64,000 nucleotides of DNA from Vibrio sp. VB16. GTDB lineage: Bacteria; Pseudomonadota; Gammaproteobacteria; Enterobacterales; Vibrionaceae. The translations under genes were made by a program, and so were the position numbers. Every line of letters starts with the position of its first letter. The first letter of the stretch is position 1. The stretch spans positions 3,410,001-3,474,000 of the forward strand of contig NZ_CP087590.1 in assembly GCF_015594925.2 (NCBI RefSeq), written 5' to 3'. Positions 18,273-27,425 of this stretch are shown here, in pieces. The notes under the pieces were generated by a model, which searched no databases, had not been told where the DNA came from, and saw nothing but the letters and a program-made list of their open reading frames with translations.

Positions 18273-18908
18273 ATGAATTGGCTTAGGCGCAACTGGTGGC
18301 ACTACAAACTCAAAGAATCACCTTACCGTGACCTCTTCGCTGCACCTATGAATCAAGAGTTAGTCTCTCTTGATTGTGAAACAACCAGCTTAGATCCTAA
18401 AAGGGCTGAGTTGGTCACTATTGCTGCAACCAAGATCATTGGTAATAGGATCATTACCAGCGAACCATTCCATGTACGCCTTCGAGCACCGCAGTCTTTA
18501 GATTCGGGTTCCGTACGAATTCACCGCATCCGCCACCAAGATCTCATCGACGGTATAAGCGAAAAAGAAGCGCTAAAAGCACTAATCACATTTATAGGCA
18601 ATCGTCCATTAGTCGGATACCACATCCGTTATGATAAGACGATATTAGATATCGCGTGTAAAAAACAGCTTGGGTTTCCATTACCCAACAAGCTCATAGA
18701 GGTCAGTCATATCTATCATGAAATGTTAGAGAAACACCTTCCTAATGCCTATTTTGATTTAAGTTTAGATGCGATATGCAAGCATCTGAACCTACCGCCT
18801 CAAGACAATAAACATGACGCACTGCAAGATGCCATTTCTGCCGCATTAGTCTATGTTCGATTAACTTATGGTGATTTGCCAACACTAAGCTCGGCTTATA
18901 TGCGGTAA
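18273..18908 (+). CDS. DnaQ-like DEDDh 3'-5' exonuclease
   Basis: A 211-residue exonuclease of the DNA polymerase III epsilon superfamily. The four acidic positions and the catalytic His are visible: Exo I SLDCETTSLD at about 32-41, Exo II in VGYHIRYD at about 113-120, and Exo III with HDALQDA at about 182-188. A 26-residue Trp/Arg-rich N-terminal segment precedes the fold. It is not the replicative DnaQ, being shorter and lacking the polymerase-binding tail. It starts two bases after the CBS/DUF294 gene, so it is almost certainly co-translated with it. The in vivo substrate is unknown; the conserved pairing suggests a nucleotide or small-RNA signal. Confidence 0.88.
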   Translation: MNWLRRNWWHYKLKESPYRDLFAAPMNQELVSLDCETTSLDPKRAELVTIAATKIIGNRIITSEPFHVRLRAPQSLDSGSVRIHRIRHQDLIDGISEKEALKALITFIGNRPLVGYHIRYDKTILDIACKKQLGFPLPNKLIEVSHIYHEMLEKHLPNAYFDLSLDAICKHLNLPPQDNKHDALQDAISAALVYVRLTYGDLPTLSSAYMR

Positions 18909-18996
18909 CTTTTTTAGTTATACCGCTGATATTTATAACCCGCAGCACAAGTTAATAAAAAAATTCAAAAAATAACCAATATTGAACGACCCAACG

Positions 18997-19025
18997 TCTC
19001 AATTTATCCTAAAGTCTAATTGAGA
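18997..19025. promoter_or_regulatory. Inverted repeat upstream of acs
   Basis: TCTCAATT (18997-19004) and AATTGAGA (19018-19025) form a perfect 8-bp inverted repeat with a 13-bp spacer, about 115-145 bp upstream of the acs ATG. It could be a regulator site for acs or a weak end-of-transcript hairpin for the exonuclease operon; there is no T-run on the plus side. Confidence 0.35.
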
Positions 19026-19140
19026 AAAAACGCGTATTAACCGACAGTTATAGCTATTAATTGGGTTATAAAAATCATTAGCACAATGCTTATCAAAATG
19101 AACTCAATGGAAGTTTGCTTAAATCACAAGGAGAGAAGCA

Positions 19141-21081
19141 ATGAGTGTGTATCCAGTCAAAGATAGTATTAAAGCCCTGACCCATGCAGATAACGATACT
19201 TATTTATCCATGTATCAACAGTCTGTCAGCGATCCAGAAGGATTCTGGGGGGAACACGGCAAGATTGTTGATTGGATAAAACCTTTCACCCATGTCAAAA
19301 GCACTTCATTTGATACCGGTCATGTTGATATTCGTTGGTTTGAGGACGGCACACTTAATGTCTCTGCTAACTGTATTGACCGCCATCTTGCAGACAAAGG
19401 GGATGAGGTCGCGATTATTTGGGAAGGTGACGATCCTAATGTAGATAAGAGCCTTACCTTCAATGAACTACATAAAGAAGTATGCCGTTTCTCTAATGCA
19501 TTAAAAGAAGCCGGCGTTCGTAAAGGTGATGTGGTCTGTCTTTACATGCCGATGGTACCAGAAGCCGCGATTGCCATGTTGGCATGTACTCGTATCGGAG
19601 CCGTTCATACTGTTGTATTTGGTGGCTTCTCGCCCGAAGCACTTTCAGGGCGCATTATTGACTCTGATGCAAAAGTTGTGATCACCGCGGATGAAGGCGT
19701 TCGCGCAGGACGAGCCGTTCCACTTAAGAAAAACGTTGATGAAGCATTAACGAATCCAGAAGTAAAAAACATCAGTAAAGTGATGGTACTTAAGCGTACT
19801 GGTGGTGATATAGATTGGCACGAACATCGTGATATATGGTGGCACGAAGCAACAGCGAAAGCTTCAGATGACTGTCCACCAGAAGAGATGAAAGCAGAAG
19901 ACCCACTATTTATTCTTTACACTTCAGGCTCTACAGGTAAACCGAAAGGCGTGCTGCATACCACTGGTGGTTATCTCGTTTATGCCACCATGACCTTTAA
20001 GTATGTGTTTGACTACAATGAAGGCGATACTTTCTGGTGTACGGCAGACGTAGGTTGGATAACTGGTCATACGTACCTCGTTTATGGTCCTCTTTCAAAC
20101 GGCGCTAAAACTATCTTGTTTGAAGGTGTACCAAATTACCCCAATACCAGCCGAATGAGCGAAGTGGTAGACAAGCATCAAGTCTCTATTTTATATACGG
20201 CACCAACCGCTATCCGCGCCCTTATGGCGAAAGGCGACGAGGCGATTAAAGGTACCAACCGTAGCAGCCTTCGCATTATGGGTTCTGTCGGTGAGCCGAT
20301 AAACCCAGAAGCGTGGGAATGGTATTACAAGACGATTGGTAATGAGAAATCACCCATAGTGGATACATGGTGGCAAACCGAGACGGGCGGTATTCTCATC
20401 TCACCTCTTCCGGGAGCGACAGAATTAAAACCGGGCTCCGCTACACGGCCATTCTTTGGTGTTCAACCCGCGCTTGTCGATAACATGGGTAACATCGTTG
20501 AGGGTGCAGCAGAGGGTAACCTCGTTATTCTCGATTCTTGGCCAGGGCAGATGCGTAGCATTTACGGCGACCATGACCGTTTTGAACAGACTTATTTCTC
20601 TACATTTAAAGGCATGTATTTTACCAGTGACGGCGCTCGTCGAGACGAGGACGGGTACTACTGGATCACTGGGCGTGTTGATGATGTATTGAATGTATCT
20701 GGCCACCGTATGGGTACGGCAGAGATCGAATCTGCACTTGTGGCCTTTAGCAAGATTGCTGAAGCCGCCATTGTGGGGGTTCCTCATGATATTAAAGGCC
20801 AAGCAATTTACGCATATATCACATTGAACGATGGTGAATACCCAAGTGCAGAACTGCACAAAGAAGTAAAAAACTGGGTTCGCAAAGAGATAGGCCCAAT
20901 TGCAACACCAGATGTACTTCACTGGACTGATTCTCTACCAAAAACTCGTTCAGGCAAGATCATGCGTCGTATACTGCGAAAAATTGCAACAGGTGATACA
21001 AGCAACCTAGGCGACACATCAACACTCGCCGACCCTAGTGTTGTTGACAAGCTTATCGCTGAAAAAGCAGATATGTCTTAA
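19141..21081 (+). CDS. acs: Acetyl-CoA synthetase
   Basis: A 646-residue AMP-forming acetyl-CoA synthetase (E. coli Acs 652) that converts acetate, ATP and CoA to acetyl-CoA during high-affinity acetate scavenging. The adenylate-forming signature YTSGSTGKPKG is at about 260-270. The C-terminal PKTRSGKIMRR contains K606, the residue whose acetylation by Pat-type enzymes silences the protein. The start follows AAGGAGAG. Acs sits downstream of crbS, the CBS protein and the exonuclease but has its own 232-bp upstream region. In V. cholerae acs is controlled by CrbS/CrbR, whose likely homologues are in this window. Confidence 0.96.
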   Translation: MSVYPVKDSIKALTHADNDTYLSMYQQSVSDPEGFWGEHGKIVDWIKPFTHVKSTSFDTGHVDIRWFEDGTLNVSANCIDRHLADKGDEVAIIWEGDDPNVDKSLTFNELHKEVCRFSNALKEAGVRKGDVVCLYMPMVPEAAIAMLACTRIGAVHTVVFGGFSPEALSGRIIDSDAKVVITADEGVRAGRAVPLKKNVDEALTNPEVKNISKVMVLKRTGGDIDWHEHRDIWWHEATAKASDDCPPEEMKAEDPLFILYTSGSTGKPKGVLHTTGGYLVYATMTFKYVFDYNEGDTFWCTADVGWITGHTYLVYGPLSNGAKTILFEGVPNYPNTSRMSEVVDKHQVSILYTAPTAIRALMAKGDEAIKGTNRSSLRIMGSVGEPINPEAWEWYYKTIGNEKSPIVDTWWQTETGGILISPLPGATELKPGSATRPFFGVQPALVDNMGNIVEGAAEGNLVILDSWPGQMRSIYGDHDRFEQTYFSTFKGMYFTSDGARRDEDGYYWITGRVDDVLNVSGHRMGTAEIESALVAFSKIAEAAIVGVPHDIKGQAIYAYITLNDGEYPSAELHKEVKNWVRKEIGPIATPDVLHWTDSLPKTRSGKIMRRILRKIATGDTSNLGDTSTLADPSVVDKLIAEKADMS

Positions 21082-21111
21082 GAATCATAAGTAAGATAAC
21101 TTCAACTATTT

Positions 21112-21137
21112 GCGCTACTTTATGTAGCGCTTTTTTT
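21112..21137 (+). terminator. Rho-independent terminator of acs
   Basis: GCGCTAC (21112-21118) pairs with GTAGCGC (21124-21130) around TTTAT and is followed by seven T. Confidence 0.93.
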
Positions 21138-21424
21138 GTCTTAAACTCAGCCACCGTTTAAATCGGCGCATCTAAACTTCGATAAAACACCTTCTTTTAT
21201 GGATAATTTTTGTTCGACAAGTTGTCAAAAATGTTAACTCTGTAACAATTACAAAGCTGAGAACAAAGAGATTAGACCAGTAAAATGCTGCTATTTGCAG
21301 TGAATTAGCTATAATCGGGGTCTAAAATGATGAATGATTGAAAATTGACTGAAAAATTATTAAAACTGTCTATAATATTATAGATATATTGAATCAGATC
21401 TAATTAAAGGAAGATAGGCACAAG
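21138..21424 (+). promoter_or_regulatory. Upstream region of aroQ-accBC with candidate promoters
   Basis: This gene-free stretch has two good -10 sequences, TATAAT at 21310-21315 and at 21371-21376, both with poor -35 matches at normal spacing. An 11-bp palindrome GACAA-G-TTGTC lies at 21216-21226. The aroQ start follows AAAGGAAG. I see no small gene here. Confidence 0.45.
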
Positions 21425-21877
21425 ATGACTGCAAAGTTACGCATTCTACTTTTAAACGGTCCAAATCTTAACCTATTAGGGGTTAGAGAGCCTGGTCACT
21501 ACGGTTCACAGACCCTAGATCAGATAGTGGATAGTTTAATAATTCAGGCCAATAGTGCTGGTGTTGAACTTCAGCACCTACAGTCAAACAGAGAATATGA
21601 ACTGCTAGAAGCCGTTCATGCCGCTCATAATAATGTTGATTTCATTATCATCAATCCGGCTGCATTTACCCATACCAGTGTTGCACTGCGTGATGCTCTG
21701 TTAGGTGTGGCCATTCCGTTTATCGAAGTACATTTGTCCAATGTTCATGCTCGTGAACCTTTTCGCCATCACTCTTATCTATCCGATAAGGCGATAGGCG
21801 TTATATGTGGGCTCGGTGCTCAAGGTTACCAATTTGCTTTGACGGCAGCGATAGAACAACTGACGTCAAAATCGTAA
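21425..21877 (+). CDS. aroQ: Type II 3-dehydroquinate dehydratase
   Basis: A 150-residue type II dehydroquinase that converts 3-dehydroquinate to 3-dehydroshikimate in the shikimate pathway; it forms dodecamers of flavodoxin-like subunits. The signature LLLNGPNLNLLG is at about 8-19. The catalytic Tyr lies in the following GHYGSQTL loop, with further active-site motifs NPAAFTHTSVA and EVHLSNVHARE. It is the first gene of the aroQ-accB-accC cluster, an arrangement common in gammaproteobacteria, with a 64-bp gap to accB. Confidence 0.95.
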   Translation: MTAKLRILLLNGPNLNLLGVREPGHYGSQTLDQIVDSLIIQANSAGVELQHLQSNREYELLEAVHAAHNNVDFIIINPAAFTHTSVALRDALLGVAIPFIEVHLSNVHAREPFRHHSYLSDKAIGVICGLGAQGYQFALTAAIEQLTSKS

Positions 21878-21941
21878 AGAACTAATTTCGCTTCACTCTG
21901 TCATAGAGTAAAGGCGTCCAACAGATAAAGAGAACGAAAAG

Positions 21942-22391
21942 ATGGATATACGTAAAATAAAGAAACTTATCGAACTAGTAGAAGAATCTGGTATTTGCGA
22001 ACTTGAGATCTCAGAAGGTGAAGAATCAGTACGCATCAGCCGTAACAGCCCAGCACAATTTGCGCCTATGCAATATGCCGCGCCGGCTACCGCACTTGCA
22101 CCTGCAGCCGCGGCTCCAGTATTAGCAGAAGCAGCCCCCGTTAAAGCAGAACCTGCTGGTCATAAAGTTCTTTCGCCAATGGTCGGTACTTTCTATCGCT
22201 CTCCAAGCCCTGAAGCAAAATCATTTGTTGAAGTGGGCCAATCTGTTTCTGCTGGCGATACGATTGGTATCGTAGAAGCAATGAAAATGATGAACCAAAT
22301 CGAATCTGATAAATCTGGTGTTGTAACCGCAATTCTAATCGAAGACGGCGCAACAGTAGAATTCGATCAACCACTTGTTGTTATCGAATAA
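21942..22391 (+). CDS. accB: Biotin carboxyl carrier protein of acetyl-CoA carboxylase
   Basis: A 149-residue BCCP (E. coli 156). The N-terminal dimerisation region (1-35) is followed by an Ala/Pro-rich flexible linker (about 36-72) and a biotinyl domain whose acceptor is K115 in EAMKMMN. It also has the protruding thumb segment SPSPEAKSF typical of bacterial AccB. It carries carboxybiotin from AccC to the AccAD carboxyltransferase for malonyl-CoA synthesis. accC follows after 15 bp. Confidence 0.96.
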   Translation: MDIRKIKKLIELVEESGICELEISEGEESVRISRNSPAQFAPMQYAAPATALAPAAAAPVLAEAAPVKAEPAGHKVLSPMVGTFYRSPSPEAKSFVEVGQSVSAGDTIGIVEAMKMMNQIESDKSGVVTAILIEDGATVEFDQPLVVIE

Positions 22392-22406
22392 TAGAGGCGA
22401 TTCACT

Positions 22407-23750
22407 ATGCTGGATAAATTAGTCATCGCGAACCGAGGTGAAATTGCACTTCGTATACTTCGCGCTTGTAAAGAAATAGGTATCAAAACAGTGGCGGTTC
22501 ACTCCACCGCTGACCGAGACCTAAAACACGTATTGTTAGCCGATGAATCTATTTGCATCGGTCCTGCTCGTGGTATTGATAGCTACCTGAATATTCCTCG
22601 CATTATTTCAGCGGCGGAAGTGACCGGTGCGGTTGCTATTCACCCGGGTTACGGCTTCTTGTCTGAAAACGCAGATTTTGCAGAGCAAGTTGAACGTAGC
22701 GGCTTTATTTTTGTCGGCCCTAAAGCAGAAACTATCCGCATAATGGGTGACAAGGTATCAGCGATTAGCGCAATGAAGAAAGCAGGTGTGCCATGTGTAC
22801 CTGGTTCTGACGGCCCTCTGGATGATGATGCAAGCCTTAACAAAGCCCACGCAAAGCGTATTGGCTATCCGGTAATTATCAAAGCCTCTGGTGGCGGTGG
22901 TGGCCGTGGCATGCGTGTTGTTCGTGGTGAAGCCGATCTCGTTGAAGCCATCGCAATGACACGTGCAGAAGCAAAAGCGGCATTTAACAACGAAGTGGTT
23001 TACATGGAGAAGTACCTTGAAAACCCTCGTCACGTTGAAGTGCAAATTATTGCTGATGGTCAAGGTGGTGCAATTCATCTTGGTGAGCGTGATTGTTCAA
23101 TGCAACGTCGCCACCAGAAAGTAGTGGAAGAAGCCCCTGCTCCAGGTATTACTGCCGAAATGCGTAAGTTCATAGGCGAACGTTGTACCCGTGCATGTAT
23201 TGAAATTAACTATCGTGGTGCAGGTACTTTTGAGTTCTTGTATGAGAATGGTGAATTCTACTTTATCGAAATGAATACTCGTATTCAGGTAGAGCACCCA
23301 GTCACTGAAATGGTGACCGGTGTTGATCTAATTAAAGAACAGCTTCGTGTTGCAGCAGGTCAGCCACTGTCATTTACTCAAGACGATATAAAGCTAAGCG
23401 GACACTCAATCGAATGTCGAATCAACGCTGAAGACCCTGTGCGCTTCTTACCTTGCCCGGGTACGATCAACCGATTCCACGCACCAGGTGGTATGGGGGT
23501 TCGTTGGGAATCACATATCTATACTGGTTATACGGTTCCACCTCATTACGACTCGATGATAGGCAAACTTATTACCTACGGAGAGAACCGTGATGTGGCC
23601 ATTGCACGTATGAAAAATGCATTAAGTGAAATGATCATCGAAGGCATAAAAACCAACATACCCTTGCAACTAGAAATTATGAATGATGAAAACTTCCAAC
23701 ATGGCGGTGCTAACATTCATTACCTTGAGAAAAAACTTGGTCTACAGTAA
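22407..23750 (+). CDS. accC: Biotin carboxylase of acetyl-CoA carboxylase
   Basis: A 447-residue ATP-grasp enzyme (E. coli 449) that carboxylates the biotin on AccB with bicarbonate and ATP. Visible landmarks are the N-terminal LVIANRGEIALRILRA, the glycine-rich ATP lid KASGGGGGRGMR at about 159-170, the metal-binding EMNTRIQVEHPVTE at about 288-301 and a C-terminal biotin carboxylase domain. It is the last gene of the aroQ-accBC cluster and is followed by a terminator. Confidence 0.96.
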   Translation: MLDKLVIANRGEIALRILRACKEIGIKTVAVHSTADRDLKHVLLADESICIGPARGIDSYLNIPRIISAAEVTGAVAIHPGYGFLSENADFAEQVERSGFIFVGPKAETIRIMGDKVSAISAMKKAGVPCVPGSDGPLDDDASLNKAHAKRIGYPVIIKASGGGGGRGMRVVRGEADLVEAIAMTRAEAKAAFNNEVVYMEKYLENPRHVEVQIIADGQGGAIHLGERDCSMQRRHQKVVEEAPAPGITAEMRKFIGERCTRACIEINYRGAGTFEFLYENGEFYFIEMNTRIQVEHPVTEMVTGVDLIKEQLRVAAGQPLSFTQDDIKLSGHSIECRINAEDPVRFLPCPGTINRFHAPGGMGVRWESHIYTGYTVPPHYDSMIGKLITYGENRDVAIARMKNALSEMIIEGIKTNIPLQLEIMNDENFQHGGANIHYLEKKLGLQ

Positions 23751-23777
23751 GTGAGCTAGAATTACTTCCATACTTTG

Positions 23778-23806
23778 AAAGCACTCTCTTTAGAGTGCTT
23801 TTTTAT
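23778..23806 (+). terminator. Rho-independent terminator of accBC
   Basis: AAAGCACTCT (23778-23787) pairs with AGAGTGCTTT (23792-23801) around CTTT and runs into TTTT, 28 nt after the accC stop. Confidence 0.9.
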
Positions 23807-23915
23807 TGGAGCTTAGTTCTAACTGCGCCATACTATTGCCAAACTTAAAGACCTGTACAAATAGACAGTAAGATGCTTGAATGTCAGGGCTAAGAACTAA
23901 AAAGTGAGTTTACTT

Positions 23916-25994
23916 ATGTCACAGCTTTTATCCGCTATTCCAATCACATCATTAGTTGGTGTTGGAGCAAAGGTTGCCGAGAAGTTGATGAAAGTGGGCT
24001 TACATACCGTTCAAGACCTTCTGTTTCACCTGCCTTTACGTTACGAAGACCGCACTAGAATTTACCCAATGGCGAAGGTTCATTCCGGTCTATGGGCTGC
24101 CGTTCAGGGAAAAGTAATGAGCGTCGATACTATCTTTGGCCGAAAAAAAATGCTCAGCGTAAAAATAAGCGACGGCAATGGTACATTAACCCTACGCTTT
24201 TTTAATTTCACTGCTGGGATGAAAAACAACTTCTCAGAGGGCAAGCAGGTTCACGCTTATGGGGAAATAAAACGTGGTAATTATGGCTTGGAAATTGTAC
24301 ATCCAGACTATAAATTTTTTGCACCAGCAACCACACCGGATATCGAGCAAAATCTAACACCGGTCTACCCAACAACAGAAGGGCTGAGACAAAACACCCT
24401 TAGAAACCTCAGTGAGCAAGCCCTATTATTATTAGACAAATCAGCCGTTGAAGAGCTTCTTCCTAATGGTCTGTATAACAATCAACTCACATTAGCTCAA
24501 GCGCTGCACACTATCCATCGCCCACCACCAAATATTAATATAGACGATTTTGATGAAGGAAAAACACCCGCTCAACAACGTCTTATTATTGAAGAATTGA
24601 TAGCCCAAAATTTATCCATGCTCGCGATTCGAAACAAAGGCCAACAAGACACTGCATTGCCTTTACCTGAAACGGGGGGTCTTAAAGAAAAACTTTTGGC
24701 TCAGTTGCCTTTCTCCCCCACTAATGCACAAAACAGAGTGGTTGAAGAGATAGAAGCCGACTTAATTAAACCTCACCCAATGATGCGTTTAGTACAGGGT
24801 GATGTAGGTTCAGGTAAAACATTGGTTGCTGCACTGGCGGCAGTAAGAGCAATATCACATGGGTACCAAGTGGCACTCATGGCGCCAACCGAATTGTTAG
24901 CAGAGCAGCACGCCATAAATTTCACGAATTGGTTAGAGCCTTTAGGTATTCAAGTTGCTTGGTTAGCGGGAAAATTGAAAGGAAAAACCAGACAAACAGA
25001 GTTAAATAAAATTGTCTCTGGCGACGCTAAAATGGTGGTAGGAACCCACGCCCTCTTCCAAGACCACGTAGAGTTCAACCAACTGGCGTTAGTCATTATT
25101 GATGAGCAACATCGATTTGGTGTTCATCAACGGTTAAAGTTGCGAGAAAAAGGAGAAGCGCAAGGCTCTTTTCCTCATCAACTCATCATGACCGCGACCC
25201 CCATTCCTCGAACCTTGGCAATGACAGCCTATGCCGATTTAGAAACGTCAATCATTGACGAATTACCACCAGGGAGAACACCAATTCAAACGGTGGCGAT
25301 CCCAGATACAAAACGAAGCATGATTATCGATAGGGTTCAAAATGCTTGCCTAAAAGAAGGGAAGCAAGCCTATTGGGTTTGCACGCTTATCGATGAATCT
25401 GAGGTACTAGAAGCGCAAGCGGCTGCGGATACGGCAGAAGAGCTACAAAGGCAACTACCAGACCTAAAAATAGGTTTAGTGCATGGCCGAATGAAATCAG
25501 CAGAAAAACAAGCCGTAATGTTGCAGTTCAAAAACAATGAGTTGCATTTATTGGTTGCGACAACCGTTATTGAGGTCGGCGTTGATGTTCCCAATTCCAG
25601 TCTGATGATTATCGAAAACCCAGAACGTTTAGGGCTTGCTCAACTTCACCAGCTTCGCGGACGTGTCGGGCGTGGAACGATTGCGAGTCATTGTGTATTG
25701 CTTTATCACTCTCCTCTTTCAAAAACAGCACAAAAACGTTTAAGTGTATTACGTGAAAGCAATGATGGCTTTGTTATCGCCCAACGTGACTTGGAAATTA
25801 GAGGTCCGGGAGAACTCTTGGGGACAAAACAAACAGGCATTGCCGATTTGAAGATCGCTGACTTAATCAGAGATCAGAGGCTTATCCCTGAGATTCAACG
25901 AATGGCCAGATTCATACATGATCAATACCCAAGCAATGCAAAATCAATAATCGAGCGCTGGTTAGGCGAACGAAATATCTACTCAAACGCCTAA
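23916..25994 (+). CDS. recG: ATP-dependent DNA helicase RecG
   Basis: The 692-residue branch-migrating helicase acts on stalled forks, R-loops and Holliday junctions. An N-terminal wedge/OB domain (about 1-260, with HTVQDLLFHLPLRYEDRT) is followed by SF2 helicase motifs: Walker A GDVGSGKT at 295-302, DEQH at 396-399, ATPIPRTL, and a C-terminal RGRVGRG and GPGELLGTKQTG. The GTG at 23904 is in frame, but the ATG at 23916 gives the usual N-terminus. Unlike in E. coli it is not downstream of spoT-trmH; it stands between accC and convergent envZ. Confidence 0.95.
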   Translation: MSQLLSAIPITSLVGVGAKVAEKLMKVGLHTVQDLLFHLPLRYEDRTRIYPMAKVHSGLWAAVQGKVMSVDTIFGRKKMLSVKISDGNGTLTLRFFNFTAGMKNNFSEGKQVHAYGEIKRGNYGLEIVHPDYKFFAPATTPDIEQNLTPVYPTTEGLRQNTLRNLSEQALLLLDKSAVEELLPNGLYNNQLTLAQALHTIHRPPPNINIDDFDEGKTPAQQRLIIEELIAQNLSMLAIRNKGQQDTALPLPETGGLKEKLLAQLPFSPTNAQNRVVEEIEADLIKPHPMMRLVQGDVGSGKTLVAALAAVRAISHGYQVALMAPTELLAEQHAINFTNWLEPLGIQVAWLAGKLKGKTRQTELNKIVSGDAKMVVGTHALFQDHVEFNQLALVIIDEQHRFGVHQRLKLREKGEAQGSFPHQLIMTATPIPRTLAMTAYADLETSIIDELPPGRTPIQTVAIPDTKRSMIIDRVQNACLKEGKQAYWVCTLIDESEVLEAQAAADTAEELQRQLPDLKIGLVHGRMKSAEKQAVMLQFKNNELHLLVATTVIEVGVDVPNSSLMIIENPERLGLAQLHQLRGRVGRGTIASHCVLLYHSPLSKTAQKRLSVLRESNDGFVIAQRDLEIRGPGELLGTKQTGIADLKIADLIRDQRLIPEIQRMARFIHDQYPSNAKSIIERWLGERNIYSNA

Positions 25995-26022
25995 ACATGT
26001 TGACCGCGCACTCATTTAAGAT

Positions 26023-27366
26023 TTAGGTTCTTTTTGTCCGTTTGTTAAGCTTATTTTGTCGAGAAGCCGCTGGGAAATTGAGCTGCACTCGTAACCCACC
26101 TTCAGAACGGTTAATCACTGAAATAGCGCCACTATGCTGAGTGACAATTCGTTTCACGATAGCTAAGCCTAAACCCGTTCCTTCACTGCCTCTCGCTGAG
26201 TCACCTCGCGTAAAAGGTTCAAAAAGCTTATCTGACTGCCCTATATCGATTCCAGGCCCATTGTCTTCAACACTTACCCAGATAGTGTGCTTGTCTGCGG
26301 TTGTGCCTGTTGCTATTCGCACCCAACCGTTACCGTATCTTTCCGCATTCACCACTAAATTAGTTAACGATCGCTTTACTTCAATCTCACTACCCAACAG
26401 CAAGCAATCTTCCTGCGAAATATCGGTTTCTATATCAATGGATTCATCCTTGATAGCGACAGATACCGCCAATGCTAGGTTATTAAGGTCAACATGATCA
26501 AAGCCTTCTTTGTTAACCGGTTTCAAGTAATCCATAAACTGGCCAATAATCTCATTGCACTCTTCGGTATCTTGAATAATACCCTCGGCCAGATAACTGT
26601 CTTTTGGCGACATCATTTCTGTCGCTAATCGTATTCGAGTCAATGGAGTACGGAGATCATGGCTTATTCCTGCCATCAAAAACGCTCTATCCTCTTCAAG
26701 AACTTGGATGTCCTTTGACATCTGATTAAAGGCATGGGTTACGGCCTTTATTTCATTCGCGCCTCTTTCCGCTAAAGGTGGTGGAAATTCACCTCTTCCC
26801 ACCATTCTCGCGGCACCTTCTAACGCCATCAATGGCCTATTTTGGATTCTTACAAAAGTCCAACCCGCAAATATAATAAGAACCGCCATTAACAGGCTAT
26901 TTCGAAACAGCGGTATGAAATCTTCTTCTTGCAACTCCGAAAGCGGGATCCGTAGTAAAACATCGGGTAATTGATCTATCTTTATCCACAAAATATAGCT
27001 TTCGCTATCCAGAGCTAATCTAACTTCAGCGTCGCTGCCAAGCTCTTGGCTCATATGCTCACTCAAAAAATCAATACTGGTCGCCGTGTCGAACTCTTCA
27101 CCTATCGGTTCATCTTTATGGTGGGCCGTTACCCCCAGTTTCTCTAACAGTTTTCTTCTCGATGGCGCTTCTAAATATACCCCGCTCTCAACCTCGACAT
27201 AATCATCCAGCATTAAGCTTACCTCGTGAGCCAATATACGATTAAACTGCTGTAAACTTGGCAACAGTGCGTAATTGAATATCGCAAAATAGGAATAAGC
27301 CTGACTCGCAAGCAGCACCAAAATAAAAAGTAAAACGGTTTGAGTACGTGAACTACGGATGAGCAT
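26023..27366 (-). CDS. envZ: Osmosensor histidine kinase EnvZ
   Basis: A 447-residue inner-membrane kinase/phosphatase (E. coli EnvZ 450). TM1 is at about 10-35, with a periplasmic domain to about 153, TM2 at about 156-173, a HAMP domain, and a DHp helix with H236 in GISHDLRTPLTRIRLATEMM. The ATPase domain has NLVVNAERYG, DNGPGI and GSEGTGLGLAI. EnvZ phosphorylates or dephosphorylates OmpR in response to osmolarity and acidity, acting on porin genes. It is the second gene of the ompR-envZ unit; a 59-bp gap containing a 12-bp hairpin separates them, unlike the overlapping genes of E. coli. Confidence 0.93.
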   Translation of the reverse strand: MLIRSSRTQTVLLFILVLLASQAYSYFAIFNYALLPSLQQFNRILAHEVSLMLDDYVEVESGVYLEAPSRRKLLEKLGVTAHHKDEPIGEEFDTATSIDFLSEHMSQELGSDAEVRLALDSESYILWIKIDQLPDVLLRIPLSELQEEDFIPLFRNSLLMAVLIIFAGWTFVRIQNRPLMALEGAARMVGRGEFPPPLAERGANEIKAVTHAFNQMSKDIQVLEEDRAFLMAGISHDLRTPLTRIRLATEMMSPKDSYLAEGIIQDTEECNEIIGQFMDYLKPVNKEGFDHVDLNNLALAVSVAIKDESIDIETDISQEDCLLLGSEIEVKRSLTNLVVNAERYGNGWVRIATGTTADKHTIWVSVEDNGPGIDIGQSDKLFEPFTRGDSARGSEGTGLGLAIVKRIVTQHSGAISVINRSEGGLRVQLNFPAASRQNKLNKRTKRT

Positions 27367-27383
27367 AAATGCCTCGAAACAAT

Positions 27384-27414
27384 AAAGCCCTTAAGAGATC
27401 ATCTTAAGGGCTTT
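27384..27414 (-). terminator. Intercistronic hairpin between ompR and envZ
   Basis: AAAGCCCTTAAG (27384-27395) and CTTAAGGGCTTT (27403-27414) form a perfect 12-bp stem with a 7-nt loop. On the minus strand the stem is followed by ATTGTTTC, so it may act as a partial terminator or as an mRNA stabiliser that lowers EnvZ relative to OmpR. Confidence 0.7.
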
Positions 27415-27425
27415 TCAATAGAGAA

